Assembly: GCF_020194175.1 (NCBI RefSeq)
Contig: NZ_JADYVX010000027.1
Location: forward strand, 1-64,000
Length of the DNA stretch: 64,000 nt
Origin: Bradyrhizobium sp. BRP22
GTDB taxonomy: Bacteria; Pseudomonadota; Alphaproteobacteria; Rhizobiales; Xanthobacteraceae
Reading direction: 5' to 3'
Shown: positions 33,956-41,900 of the stretch, piece after piece
Layout: each line of letters begins with the position of its first letter
Position numbering within the stretch: the first letter of the stretch is position 1
The notes under the pieces: model-generated
What the model was told of the DNA's origin: nothing
What the model saw: the letters and a program-made list of their open reading frames with translations, nothing else
Database searches by the model: none
Translations under genes and position numbers: made by a program

Positions 33956-35128
33956 ATGAAAACGTCATTTTGGCTGGCGGGCGCAACCGCGCTGGCGCTG
34001 GCGCAGCCCGCCGTTGCGGCCGACCCCATCAAGATCGGCTTTGTTTCGACGTTCAGCGGTCCGACCGCGGTCATCGGCAACGACATGCGGAACTCGTTCG
34101 AGCTGGCGCTCGACCATCTCGGCCGCAAGATGGACGGCAAGCCGGTCGAGGTAATCTACGAGGACGACCAGCAGAAGCCGGATGTCGGCAAGCAGAAGAC
34201 CGAGAAGCTGGTGCAGTCCGACAAGGTCGACTTCATCGTCGGCTACATCTGGTCGAACGTGCTGCTGGCGTCGCTGAAGACCGCCGTCGACAGCAAGACC
34301 TTCCTGATCTCGGCCAATGCCGGTCCGTCCCAGCTCGCCGGCGAGCTTTGCTCTCCTTACGTGTTCTCGACCTCCTGGCAGAACGACCAGACGCCCCAGG
34401 CGATGGGCACCTACATGAACCAGAAGGGGGTCAAGTCGGTGTTCCTGATCGGCCCGAACTACGCTGCCGGCAAGGACATGCTGGCGGGCGTGAAGAGCAC
34501 CTTCAAGGGCCAGGTGGTCGGTGAGGAATATACGGTGTGGCCGAGCCAGCTCGACTTCTCCGCCGAACTCTCCAAGGCACGCAACTCGAAGGCGGAGGCG
34601 ATCTTCGTGTTCTATCCGGGTGCTGCGGGCGTGCAGTTCCTGAACCAGTATGCGCAGGCCGGCATCAAGCAGCAGATTCCGCTCTATACCGCCTTCACCA
34701 TCGACGAATTGTCGCTGCCGCTGCAGAAGGAAAACGCGCTCGGCGTGCCCGGCGCGCAGCAATGGGTCAACGACCTGCCGAACGAGCAGAACAAGAAGTT
34801 CGTTACCGACTACCGCAAGAAATATGCGAACCTGCGCCCGACCTTCTACGGCGCCCAATCCTATGACGCCGCCAACCTCATCAACTCCGCGGTGGTGGCG
34901 GTGAAGGGGGACCTGACGAAAAAGGACGCGATGAAGGCCGAGATGGAGAAGGTCAACTTCAAGTCGGTGCGCGGCCCGTACAAATACGGCAACAATCACA
35001 TCCCGATCCAGAACTTCTACCTGCAGGACGTGGTCAAGGACGGCGAAGGCCAGCTTGCGTTGAAGACAGTTGCGACCATCGTCGAGAACGATCAGGATCG
35101 CTTCCACGACAAGTGTCCCATGAAGTAG
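33956..35128 (+). CDS. Branched-chain amino-acid-type ABC binding protein (LivK family)
   Basis: A 390-residue periplasmic binding protein. The signal peptide covers residues 1-22 (AQPAVAAD) and the mature protein begins PIKIGFVSTFSGPTAVIGNDMRNSFELALDHLGRK. Further landmarks are EDDQQKPDVGKQKTEKLVQSDKVDFIVGYIWSNV and FYGAQSYDAANLINSAV. The family binds leucine-like amino acids but also amides, urea and aromatic acids. The cleft sequence WSNVLL...NAGPSQ resembles versions for aromatic or other ligands, so leucine is not assured. AGGAGGGGAG precedes the ATG. It heads the livHMGF genes; a terminator-like hairpin separates it from livH. Confidence 0.9.
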   Translation: MKTSFWLAGATALALAQPAVAADPIKIGFVSTFSGPTAVIGNDMRNSFELALDHLGRKMDGKPVEVIYEDDQQKPDVGKQKTEKLVQSDKVDFIVGYIWSNVLLASLKTAVDSKTFLISANAGPSQLAGELCSPYVFSTSWQNDQTPQAMGTYMNQKGVKSVFLIGPNYAAGKDMLAGVKSTFKGQVVGEEYTVWPSQLDFSAELSKARNSKAEAIFVFYPGAAGVQFLNQYAQAGIKQQIPLYTAFTIDELSLPLQKENALGVPGAQQWVNDLPNEQNKKFVTDYRKKYANLRPTFYGAQSYDAANLINSAVVAVKGDLTKKDAMKAEMEKVNFKSVRGPYKYGNNHIPIQNFYLQDVVKDGEGQLALKTVATIVENDQDRFHDKCPMK

Positions 35129-35206
35129 GTCTTCTGGATATTCCCGGCGCATGATCTGCCAAAAGTCTGAGCGGTTTGGTCAGCCATCATGCACCCAACA
35201 ACAATT

Positions 35207-35240
35207 GGCGGCGGCGCGGACGCGCTGCCGCCTTCTTGTT
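35207..35240 (+). terminator. Hairpin between the binding protein and livH genes
   Basis: GGCGGCGGCGCG (35207-35218) pairs with CGCGCTGCCGCC (35221-35232) with one G-T wobble; the innermost pairs must open because the loop is tiny. TTCTTGTTT follows. Such a partial terminator after the binding-protein gene would make the binding protein more abundant than the membrane components. Confidence 0.6.
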
Positions 35241-35261
35241 TCAGCCTGATATAAGTCGCCG

Positions 35262-36179
35262 ATGTTCCTTCTGATCGAACAACTTCTGAACGGACTGCAG
35301 TTCGGCCTGCTCTTGTTCCTGCTGGCAGCCGGGCTTACGCTGGTCTTCGGCATCATGGATTTCGTGAACCTCGCGCATGGTTCGCTCTACATGATGGGCG
35401 CCTATTTCGCCGCCACCTTCGTCGGCTGGACCGACAGCTTCGTGCTTGGCGCGATCCTTGCGCTCGCCGCCACGCTTCTGCTCGGCATCGCCCTTGAATT
35501 CGTGGCGCTCCGGCATCTCTACGGCCGCGACCATCTCGACCAGGTGCTGGCGACCTTCGGCCTGATCCTGTTCTTCAACGACATGGTGCGGCTGATCTGG
35601 GGACCGGCCGGTCTGGCGCTGCCGCTGCCGGCGTGGCTGACCACGCCGGTGCAGCTCTTGCCCGGCGTCTACTACCCGGCCTACCGGCTCTCGATCATCA
35701 TCGTCGCGCTGCTGGTCGCGGCAATGCTCTATCTCGTGGTGATGCGCACCCGCATCGGCATGCTGATCCGCGCCGGCGCCTCCAACCGCGAGATGATCGG
35801 CGCGCTCGGCATCAACATCAAGCTGCTGTTCACGCTGGTGTTCGGCCTTGGCGCCGCGCTCGCGGGCCTCGCCGGCCTGATGCAGGCGCCGATCCTGACC
35901 GTGCAGATCGGCATGGGCGAGAACATCCTGATCCTCGCCTTCGTCATCATCGTGATCGGCGGCATCGGCTCGATCCGGGGCGCCTTCCTCGCCGCGATCT
36001 TCGTCGGCATAATCGACACGCTCGGCCGCGCCTTCCTGCCGGATCTCCTGCGCAAGGTGCTGAGCGGCGCCGCCGCCTCGACGGCCGCGCCCGCTTTGTC
36101 CTCGATGCTGATCTACCTGTTGATGGCGATCGTGCTGGTCTTGCGGCCGGAGGGGCTGTTTCCGGCCACCAAGCGATGA
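35262..36179 (+). CDS. livH: Branched-chain amino-acid-type ABC permease LivH
   Basis: A 305-residue inner-membrane permease with about eight helices. It begins MFLLIEQLLNGLQFGLLLFLLAAGLTLVFGIMDFVNLAHGSLYMMGAYFA, the LivH signature, and ends with RPEGLFPATKR. It forms the translocation path with the LivM-type protein. The downstream gene begins inside its stop codon (ATGA). Confidence 0.93.
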   Translation: MFLLIEQLLNGLQFGLLLFLLAAGLTLVFGIMDFVNLAHGSLYMMGAYFAATFVGWTDSFVLGAILALAATLLLGIALEFVALRHLYGRDHLDQVLATFGLILFFNDMVRLIWGPAGLALPLPAWLTTPVQLLPGVYYPAYRLSIIIVALLVAAMLYLVVMRTRIGMLIRAGASNREMIGALGINIKLLFTLVFGLGAALAGLAGLMQAPILTVQIGMGENILILAFVIIVIGGIGSIRGAFLAAIFVGIIDTLGRAFLPDLLRKVLSGAAASTAAPALSSMLIYLLMAIVLVLRPEGLFPATKR

Positions 36180-37123
36180 AGTCCAAGCTCAACGCCAGCA
36201 ACGCGGTGGTAGCGGTCGTTTGCGCCGCCCTTGTCCTGCTGCCGATCTATTCGGCGGCGACCGGCAACATCTTCATCCTGACGCTGCTCACGCGCATCAT
36301 CATCTTCGCACTGGCGGCCTCGAGCCTGAACCTGATCATGGGCTATGGCGGCATGATGAGCTTCGGCCACGCCGCCTATCTCGGCATCGGCGGCTACGCT
36401 GTCGGCATCCTGGCGGCCGAGGACATCGGCTCCGGCTTCATCCAGTGGCCGGTCGCGCTCGCCGTCTCCGCGCTGTTTGCGCTGGTGATCGGCTCGCTCT
36501 CGTTGCGCACCCGCGGCGTCTATTTCATCATGATCACGCTGGCCTTTGCGCAGATGGCCTACTATGTCGCCTCCGCGCTGTCGCGCTATGGCGGTGACGA
36601 TGGCCTGACCATCTACAAGCGCAGCACCTTCGACGGGCTTATCAACCTCTCGGATCGCACCCAGTTCTATTATCTCTGCCTCGGCTGCCTGTTCGGCGGC
36701 ATCTATCTGATCTGGCGCATCGTCAATTCGCGTTTCGGCCTGGTGGTGCAGGGCGTGCGCTCCAATGAGCAGCGCATGCAGGCGATCGGCTTTCCGGCCT
36801 ATCGCTACCGGCTGACCTGCTTCGTCATCGCAGGGACGATCTGCGGCCTTGCCGGCGCGTTGCTCGCCAACAACACCGATTTCGTCAGCCCGGCCGTGAT
36901 GTACTGGACCCGCTCCGGCGATCTCATGGTGATGGTGATCCTGGGCGGGATGGGCTCGCTGTTCGGCCCCTTGATTGGTGCCATCGTCTATCTCGTGCTG
37001 GAAGAATTGCTGTCGCAGTTCACGGAATACTGGGCACTGATCATGGGCCCGCTGTTGCTCTTGATCGTGCTGTTCGCGCGTGGTGGTATCATGGGCCTGC
37101 TCGGGAGGGTGCGTCGTGGCTGA
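36176..37123 (+). CDS. livM: Branched-chain amino-acid-type ABC permease LivM
   Basis: A 315-residue permease with eight to nine helices. LivM landmarks are ASSLNLIMGYGGMMSFGHAAYLGIGGYAVG, LSLRTRGVYFIMITLAFAQM and GVRSNEQRMQAIGFPAYRYRL (coupling loop). The ATG overlaps the livH stop by 4 bp. The reading frame extends far upstream inside livH, but the start at 36176 is the only one that fits the family. Confidence 0.92.
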   Translation: MKSKLNASNAVVAVVCAALVLLPIYSAATGNIFILTLLTRIIIFALAASSLNLIMGYGGMMSFGHAAYLGIGGYAVGILAAEDIGSGFIQWPVALAVSALFALVIGSLSLRTRGVYFIMITLAFAQMAYYVASALSRYGGDDGLTIYKRSTFDGLINLSDRTQFYYLCLGCLFGGIYLIWRIVNSRFGLVVQGVRSNEQRMQAIGFPAYRYRLTCFVIAGTICGLAGALLANNTDFVSPAVMYWTRSGDLMVMVILGGMGSLFGPLIGAIVYLVLEELLSQFTEYWALIMGPLLLLIVLFARGGIMGLLGRVRRG

Positions 37124-37895
37124 TCCCCTGCTTCGCGTCGACAATCTGGTGCGTCGCTTCGGCGGCATCCTCGCAACCGACAATCTGTCGCTCGAGGTGC
37201 CGCGCGGCGAGCTGCATGCGATCATCGGCCCGAATGGCGCCGGCAAGACCACCCTGATCAGCCAGTTGACCGGGCAATTGATGCCGAATTCCGGCACGGT
37301 TCATTTTGCCGGTCGCGATATCACCCGGTTGCCGTCCTATCGGCGCAGCGCGCTCGGGCTGGCGCGCTCGTTCCAGATCACCTCGCTGCTCAAGGATTTC
37401 ACCGCGATCGACAATGTCGCACTCGCCGCCCAGGCGCATGACGGCCACTCCTTCCGCTTCTGGGGTGATGCGCGGAAGGAGAGGCATCTGCGCGATGCCG
37501 CGCGTGCGGCGCTGGAACGCGTCGGCCTCGCGGCTCGGGCCGATGTCCTGGTCTCCGAGCTCAGCCATGGCGAGCAGCGCGAGCTCGAGCTCGCGGTGGC
37601 GCTCGCGACCAAGCCGCAGCTCCTGCTGCTGGACGAGCCGATGGCGGGCCTCGGCGTCACCGAATCCGCGCGAATGGTCACCCTGTTGAAGGAGTTGCGC
37701 AAGGAATTCACCATCGTGCTGGTCGAGCACGATATGGAAGCCGTCTTCGCGCTCGCCGACCGCATCACGGTGCTGGTCTATGGCCGCGTCATCGCCTGCG
37801 ACGCGCCGGATGCGATCCGCCGCCACGAAGAGGTCAAGCGCGCCTATCTCGGCGAACAGCATGCGGTGACGCGTCACGGAGGCCAAATTGGCTGA
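37116..37895 (+). CDS. livG: Branched-chain amino-acid-type ABC ATPase LivG
   Basis: A 259-residue ATPase with Walker A IIGPNGAGKTTL, signature LSHGEQRELELAVALA, Walker B LLLLDEPMAGL and switch VEHDMEAVF. It starts at GTG 37116 and overlaps the livM stop by 8 bp. GGGAGGG about 6-12 bp upstream supports this start; an earlier ATG lies inside livM without one. It energises LivHM with LivF. Confidence 0.92.
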   Translation: MADPLLRVDNLVRRFGGILATDNLSLEVPRGELHAIIGPNGAGKTTLISQLTGQLMPNSGTVHFAGRDITRLPSYRRSALGLARSFQITSLLKDFTAIDNVALAAQAHDGHSFRFWGDARKERHLRDAARAALERVGLAARADVLVSELSHGEQRELELAVALATKPQLLLLDEPMAGLGVTESARMVTLLKELRKEFTIVLVEHDMEAVFALADRITVLVYGRVIACDAPDAIRRHEEVKRAYLGEQHAVTRHGGQIG

Positions 37896-38601
37896 AACGC
37901 TGCTGGAAGTGGACGGGATCGAGACCTGTTATGGGCTCAGCCAGGTGCTGTTCGGCCTTTCGCTGTCGATCAAGCGCGGCGAGATGATCGCGCTGATGGG
38001 GCGCAACGGCATGGGCAAGACCACCACCATCCGCTCCATCATGGGGCTGACGCCGGCGCGATCAGGTGCGATCCGTTTCGCCGGGCAGGAGGTACGCGGC
38101 TTGCCATCCTACAGGATTGCGAAACTCGGCATCGGCCTGGTCCCCGAGGGCCGGCAGATCTTCCCCAATCTGACCGTGCGGGAAAACCTGGTCGCCGCCT
38201 CCGGCAATCGCCTGGGCTCTTCCGATCCCTGGACGCTGGAGAAAATCCACGCGCTGTTTCCGCGGCTCGCCGAGCGCGGCAGCAACATGGGCGTCACGCT
38301 CTCCGGTGGCGAGCAGCAGATGCTCGCGATCGGCCGCGCGTTGATGACCAATCCGAAACTCCTGATCCTGGACGAGGCCACCGAAGGCCTCGCGCCCCTG
38401 ATCCGCGACGAGATCTGGAGCTGCCTCTCGATGCTGAAGGGGCGTGGCCAGTCCGTGCTGGTGATCGACAAGAATGTCGGAAACCTCGCCCGCATCGCCG
38501 ACCGCCATTACATCATCGAACGCGGACGCACTGTGTGGAGCGGCACGTCTGAGCAGCTGGTCGCCGAGCCTGATCTGCAGCACCGTTATTTGGGGATTTG
38601 A
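37888..38601 (+). CDS. livF: Branched-chain amino-acid-type ABC ATPase LivF
   Basis: A 237-residue ATPase: Walker A LMGRNGMGKTTTIRSIMGL, signature LSGGEQQMLAIGRAL, Walker B LLILDEATEGLAP. The usual switch histidine position reads VIDKNVG instead of VEQN, a variant common in this branch of LivF proteins. The start is TTG at 37888 behind GGAGG, overlapping the livG stop by 8 bp. It is the last gene of the transporter operon. Confidence 0.92.
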   Translation: MAETLLEVDGIETCYGLSQVLFGLSLSIKRGEMIALMGRNGMGKTTTIRSIMGLTPARSGAIRFAGQEVRGLPSYRIAKLGIGLVPEGRQIFPNLTVRENLVAASGNRLGSSDPWTLEKIHALFPRLAERGSNMGVTLSGGEQQMLAIGRALMTNPKLLILDEATEGLAPLIRDEIWSCLSMLKGRGQSVLVIDKNVGNLARIADRHYIIERGRTVWSGTSEQLVAEPDLQHRYLGI

Positions 38602-38698
38602 GATACGCTTGGCGCCGCGATGTCGGCTCGAACAAGGCGTGTCGCTGCACCGCGTAGCCCGCTTATTCGATCCAGCGAAGAATAAAAGGCCATCTCGC

Positions 38699-39196
38699 AT
38701 GCTATCCATGGAAGCAGGACGAAAATTATGCATGGCAGCCGTATGGTTGCTGCTTGCGTCGTGCTTCTTGGTCGCGGTCGTTTTCGGTTTCGGCACAGAT
38801 TCTCAGCTAGGCTGCGGGCTGGCGGGTTATTCGTCTCATGTCTGGCCTTCACTGAACGACGAGATGAATGCCGTCAGAAGCTCTCTGCCCCGGTACGAAT
38901 GCGCTTTCGTTTTCTTGAAGTCGTTCAATCTGCTCCTGTCAGGAACTGCTGCCTTGGTCTTCATGGCGATATTCTTACGCAATTTCCGTGTGAGTAATAC
39001 CCTGTTTCGGAGATCGCCATGGCCGTTTGTAGGTTCGTTTCTTTTGGGCGTAGCTTGCTTCGTCCTTGTCCGCTATTACCCAGTCAGCAGTTTTTCCCAC
39101 CAGTCGCTTCTGAGGTCGATAATGTCGCCTGTTGTTATTTGTTTCTTTATGTCAATTGGTCTCTTAGGACCGTTGGTGAAGGACGAGAGTGAGTAA
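38699..39196 (+). CDS. Four-helix membrane protein of unknown function
   Basis: A 165-residue protein with four predicted membrane segments (about residues 9-30, 70-92, 108-128 and 138-160). The loop between helices 1 and 2 contains CGLAGYSSHVWPSLNDEMNAVRSSLPRYEC with two cysteines. I recognise no family. The composition is AT-richer and the codon use less GC-biased than in neighbouring genes, which may indicate recent acquisition. A longer in-frame ORF starts inside livF but its upstream part is a shadow. ATG at 38708 is an alternative start. It is followed by a long repeat region. Confidence 0.6.
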   Translation: MLSMEAGRKLCMAAVWLLLASCFLVAVVFGFGTDSQLGCGLAGYSSHVWPSLNDEMNAVRSSLPRYECAFVFLKSFNLLLSGTAALVFMAIFLRNFRVSNTLFRRSPWPFVGSFLLGVACFVLVRYYPVSSFSHQSLLRSIMSPVVICFFMSIGLLGPLVKDESE

Positions 39197-39228
39197 GCAG
39201 CAATCGGGAAATCGCATTTCGCGGCCCC

Positions 39229-39340
39229 GTCGTTGCGCGCGAAGCGAAGCAATCCACCTCTCCACACGCGGCGCTACAGATTGCTTCGTGGAGCCTGTCA
39301 TCGCGCGGCGCTTCGCGCCGACCCGGTGGCTCGCAATGAC
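39229..39340. repeat. Palindromic repeat, GTCGTTGCG / CGCAATGAC type
   Basis: Opens with GTCGTTGCGCGCGAAGCGAAGCAATCCACC and closes with GGCTCGCAATGACGATG, with an inner GCGCGGCGCTTCGCGCCG hairpin. It belongs with 46812-46890 (intact) and 40260-40326 (truncated), sharing the GAAGCAATCCA core. Confidence 0.7.
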
Positions 39341-39445
39341 GATGTGACTACTTTGGGTGCGACATAACAACCCGACGGACAGATCAGAAATCGTAGGGTG
39401 GGTCGGCGCAGCGTAACCCACCCTTCGCTTGCGCCACAAACTGAC

Positions 39446-39552
39446 CCTCATCCCGAGGAGCCGCGCAAGCGGCGTCTCGAGGGATGGGCCGCGGGCGAGA
39501 TAGGGGCCTCATGGGTTCGAGACGGCGCTTTGCGCCTCCTCACCATGAGGGT
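39446..39552. repeat. Dispersed palindromic repeat, family A (copy 3 of 3)
   Basis: CTCATCCCGAGGAGCCGCGC...GGCGTCTCGA, then GGGCGAGATAGGGGCCTCATGG, GTTCGAGACG, and closing CTCCTCACCATGAGG. The module order matches 124-225 and 3876-3973. Confidence 0.75.
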
Positions 39553-39895
39553 CTGAGAGCGCGCGCGGCGAGACGAATTTAGCCAGCAATTCCAACGTGA
39601 TTTGCCCCGTCCAGCCTCGCAGCAAAAAATATTCCGCTTTCGCCGTCGGGCAAATCAGCACTATTAATCCGCGCGTCTCACCCGAATGAGGGGCGGCTCG
39701 CGATCGTCACGAACGTTGCGGTGAGATGCGGTGGACGCGGGTGTTGCGACTGACGAGCGTGGCTATCCGTGGACGGCGAAGTCGTGTGGTTCTGGCGCCC
39801 CGACGCTGGCGCTAAGTTCGCGGAGATGATCTGCGGGCGACGGTGGCAAAAAAGCCCGGTCACCGGGAAGAGCGCGAAATAAGCCGTAAACCACT

Positions 39896-39999
39896 GCGCA
39901 GGGAAAGCCGGAGTTGCTTCGGTTGACCTGTGGTCCTACCCCCGTGCTTTTTGTTGCACGGGGCCCACGGGTGCAACCGGCACCCGGCTTTCCCTGCGC
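39896..39999. repeat. Structured repetitive element with nested hairpins
   Basis: Outer arms GCGCAGGGAAAGCCGG (39896-39911) and CCGGCTTTCCCTGCGC (39984-39999) are perfect complements over 16 bp. Inside are a perfect hairpin CCCCGTGC / GCACGGGG (39940-39963, loop TTTTTGTT) and a second hairpin CGGGTGC / GCACCCG (39968-39986). Flanking sequence, including AGCGCGAAATAAGCCGTAAACC, is familiar from many Bradyrhizobium genomes, so this is probably a high-copy element. It could be transcribed into a folded RNA, but no promoter is evident. Confidence 0.65.
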
Positions 40000-40082
40000 C
40001 CTCTGTATGAGGAGAGGGCGAAACGAGACGCAAACCTCGGACGCCATGCGCCGCGAGAACGCGAACTCACATCCTCTCCACC

Positions 40083-40221
40083 GTCATGCCCCGCCAACGG
40101 GTCGGCGCGTACGCGCCGCCCGATGACAGGCTCCGGCGGGGCATCCAGTAACCACCGGCCTCTCGGCATAAGCACCACCGCCTCCGCAATACTGGATCGT
40201 CCGGTCAAGCCGGACGATGAC
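40083..40221. repeat. Palindromic repeat, GTCATGCCCCGCC / GATGAC type
   Basis: GTCATGCCCCGCC pairs with GGCGGGGCAT further in (40132-40142). CGGACGATGAC closes the unit, with ATCCAGTA and TACTGGAT as an inner pair. It is related in design to 56057-56154. Confidence 0.65.
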
Positions 40222-40325
40222 AGCGGAGAAGCTGTTTGACATTTGAATCAGAACTTACCCCGTCGTTGCAAGCAAAGGCGGAAGCAATCCATTGCTCCGC
40301 TTGCCGAGGCAGGGATTGCTTCGTG

Positions 40326-41546
40326 CTAGCTCAGGCTGCGCGCGGCTGGATCGAGAATGGCAACGCTCGTATAGCCGGCGATGAGCGCGTAGCCGATCTG
40401 GTTCGGATGCAATGCATCGTTCATCGCGAACGAATTCCAGGTCCCGCCAAACAATCCCCAGATGTCGATAAACGGCACGTCGGCGGCGTAAGCGAGAGCC
40501 TTCATATTGGCAACATAGGATGCCTGCGTCGGGTAGGTCGCATAGATGCCTGCCTCGGATGGCGCGCCGCTCATCAGGATCACGTCGCAATTCACCGACT
40601 TCAGCGCAGTGATCACTCTCGTCATGTTCGATGTGACTGTCGAAAGCGGAATGCGATCGTCCCAATCGTTGATGATGCCGGCCTGGAAGATCACCAGGTT
40701 CGGCGCTATCGCGGCGATGGCCGGCAACGTGTTCCACGGGTAGCCATCGACCACGAAATCGGCGCTGCCCCAGCGGCAGCCGCCAAGATTGTAGACGGAC
40801 ACTTCCTTGATCGCCGAGTTGAAGCATCGGAGCCCGGTCAGATAGACGTCGTTTGCATCTGTCTTCCGCAGATTGATGGTGTGGTGATCGGGCGTACAGG
40901 TTGCCGTCGCCTTCATGAAGGCGTTGGCACCTGCGCAATCGACCGTTGCCAGTGGTGGCCCGCCATCGACATCGATCGTGAAACGCCCGCTTCCGGGCGA
41001 GCGAGCGTACCAGACTTCGATCGAGTCGATCGGGTTGGTCGGCGTGAAGGAATGCGAGACGGCACTCGGTTGGCCGTGAAAGAATCCTCCGCACAGCGTT
41101 CCGGAAGCCCTTGTGTTGTTGATCGCCCAGCCGGAACGATCAAGCCGCGCGTCGAAGGCATGAAGGTCGCCGGCGGCGGCGCTGACATTGTTGTCGCCCC
41201 ATACGCTCGACCAGCTTCCGTTCGGGATCAATCTTGCCAGTTGGGTCGGCCACGACATGCTTTTGGCGTTGGAGGCGAGTTCATTGCTGGCCGCGCCCTG
41301 GCCGACGACCGTCGAGTCGCCGAGGCAGCCAATGATCGCATTGGCTTCTCCGCGCTGCTGCGCCGCAGACGCCCTGCACCAATTGGCCAGGTTGGAGCCG
41401 GTAAAATTGTAAAAGCCGGTGGGCAGCGGATTGCCGCTTGACAGTCCCTTGCCATAGGCCGGTGTCAGCAGGCCGGTTTGCTTCGCGAGTTGCGTGTAGG
41501 CCGCCAGCGCCGCAGCGCCGGTGATGAACGCGCGTCGCCGCATCAC
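40326..41546 (-). CDS. SGNH/GDSL hydrolase with Tat-like signal
   Basis: A 406-residue exported protein. The start MMRRRAFITGAAALAAYTQLA is a Tat- or Sec-type signal (RRRAF). Block I of SGNH esterases is visible as IIGCLGDSTVVGQGA (nucleophile Ser78), and block V as MNDALHPNQIGYALIA, supplying catalytic Asp and His near the C-terminus. A beta-rich insert (about 145-250) with four cysteines separates them and may be a carbohydrate-binding module. Such enzymes remove acyl groups from polysaccharides or other esters. It is divergent from the GH17 and GH1 genes, suggesting a shared role with a surface or plant glucan (inference). Confidence 0.82.
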   Translation of the reverse strand: MMRRRAFITGAAALAAYTQLAKQTGLLTPAYGKGLSSGNPLPTGFYNFTGSNLANWCRASAAQQRGEANAIIGCLGDSTVVGQGAASNELASNAKSMSWPTQLARLIPNGSWSSVWGDNNVSAAAGDLHAFDARLDRSGWAINNTRASGTLCGGFFHGQPSAVSHSFTPTNPIDSIEVWYARSPGSGRFTIDVDGGPPLATVDCAGANAFMKATATCTPDHHTINLRKTDANDVYLTGLRCFNSAIKEVSVYNLGGCRWGSADFVVDGYPWNTLPAIAAIAPNLVIFQAGIINDWDDRIPLSTVTSNMTRVITALKSVNCDVILMSGAPSEAGIYATYPTQASYVANMKALAYAADVPFIDIWGLFGGTWNSFAMNDALHPNQIGYALIAGYTSVAILDPAARSLS

Positions 41547-41900
41547 GAGCCGCTCCGCGCCATCGCCGGAGCCTTCGTCAAGAACGCGTGTAGCTTGACC
41601 ATTGCCATTCCTGCGTTTGTAGGCAAGTGAAAGACACTGCTATACTTCTTCCGTAAATCTACGGACGTGGTCTGTCCTGGATGCGTACGGTCAATTTGGG
41701 AATTCAGCCTTGGCTTGACCGAGCTAGGCTAGAGCATCTGGAAGAATGTCTTCAATCGCTTTTTTCAGCGACATGGAAGGTTTTTGGCACTCCTCTGCGA
41801 TCATCGGTACGGATGCGGCCAGGAGCGTTGCCTGATGCAGCTTGATGCTCCCGTCGGATTGGGCCCCACTCGTGCGAGCCGGTCGCCCGGTAGCGCCGCC
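41547..41900. promoter_or_regulatory. Divergent promoter region between SGNH hydrolase and GH17 genes
   Basis: About 350 bp without a convincing gene. A palindrome CCGTA-AATC-TACGG lies at 41651-41664. AT-rich patches at 41630-41660 and 41745-41775 could hold promoters. In-frame ATGs of the GH17 frame at 41784 and 41835 fall here but lack good ribosome sites. Confidence 0.45.

Larger units (their letters stand above)
39197..40325. other. Gene-free repeat mosaic (about 1.1 kb)
   Basis: No convincing gene. From left to right it holds a GTCGTTGCG...CGCAATGAC palindromic unit (39229-39340) and a GTAGGGTGGGT...ACCCACCC unit (39393-39423). Then come repeat family A copy 3 (39446-39552) and an AT-richer stretch (39560-39760). 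Next is a structured element with nested hairpins (about 39760-40020). It ends with a GTCATGCCCCGCC...CGGACGATGAC unit (40083-40221) and a truncated GTCGTTGCA unit (40260-40326) reaching the stop of the SGNH gene. Small ORFs here translate repeat sequence. Confidence 0.7.

Noticed and set aside
39763..40208. Small ORFs in the repeat mosaic (for example with GLFCHRRPQIISANLAP-type translations)
   Set aside because: They translate dispersed repeat sequence on both strands. No ribosome sites or protein-like conservation can be argued.
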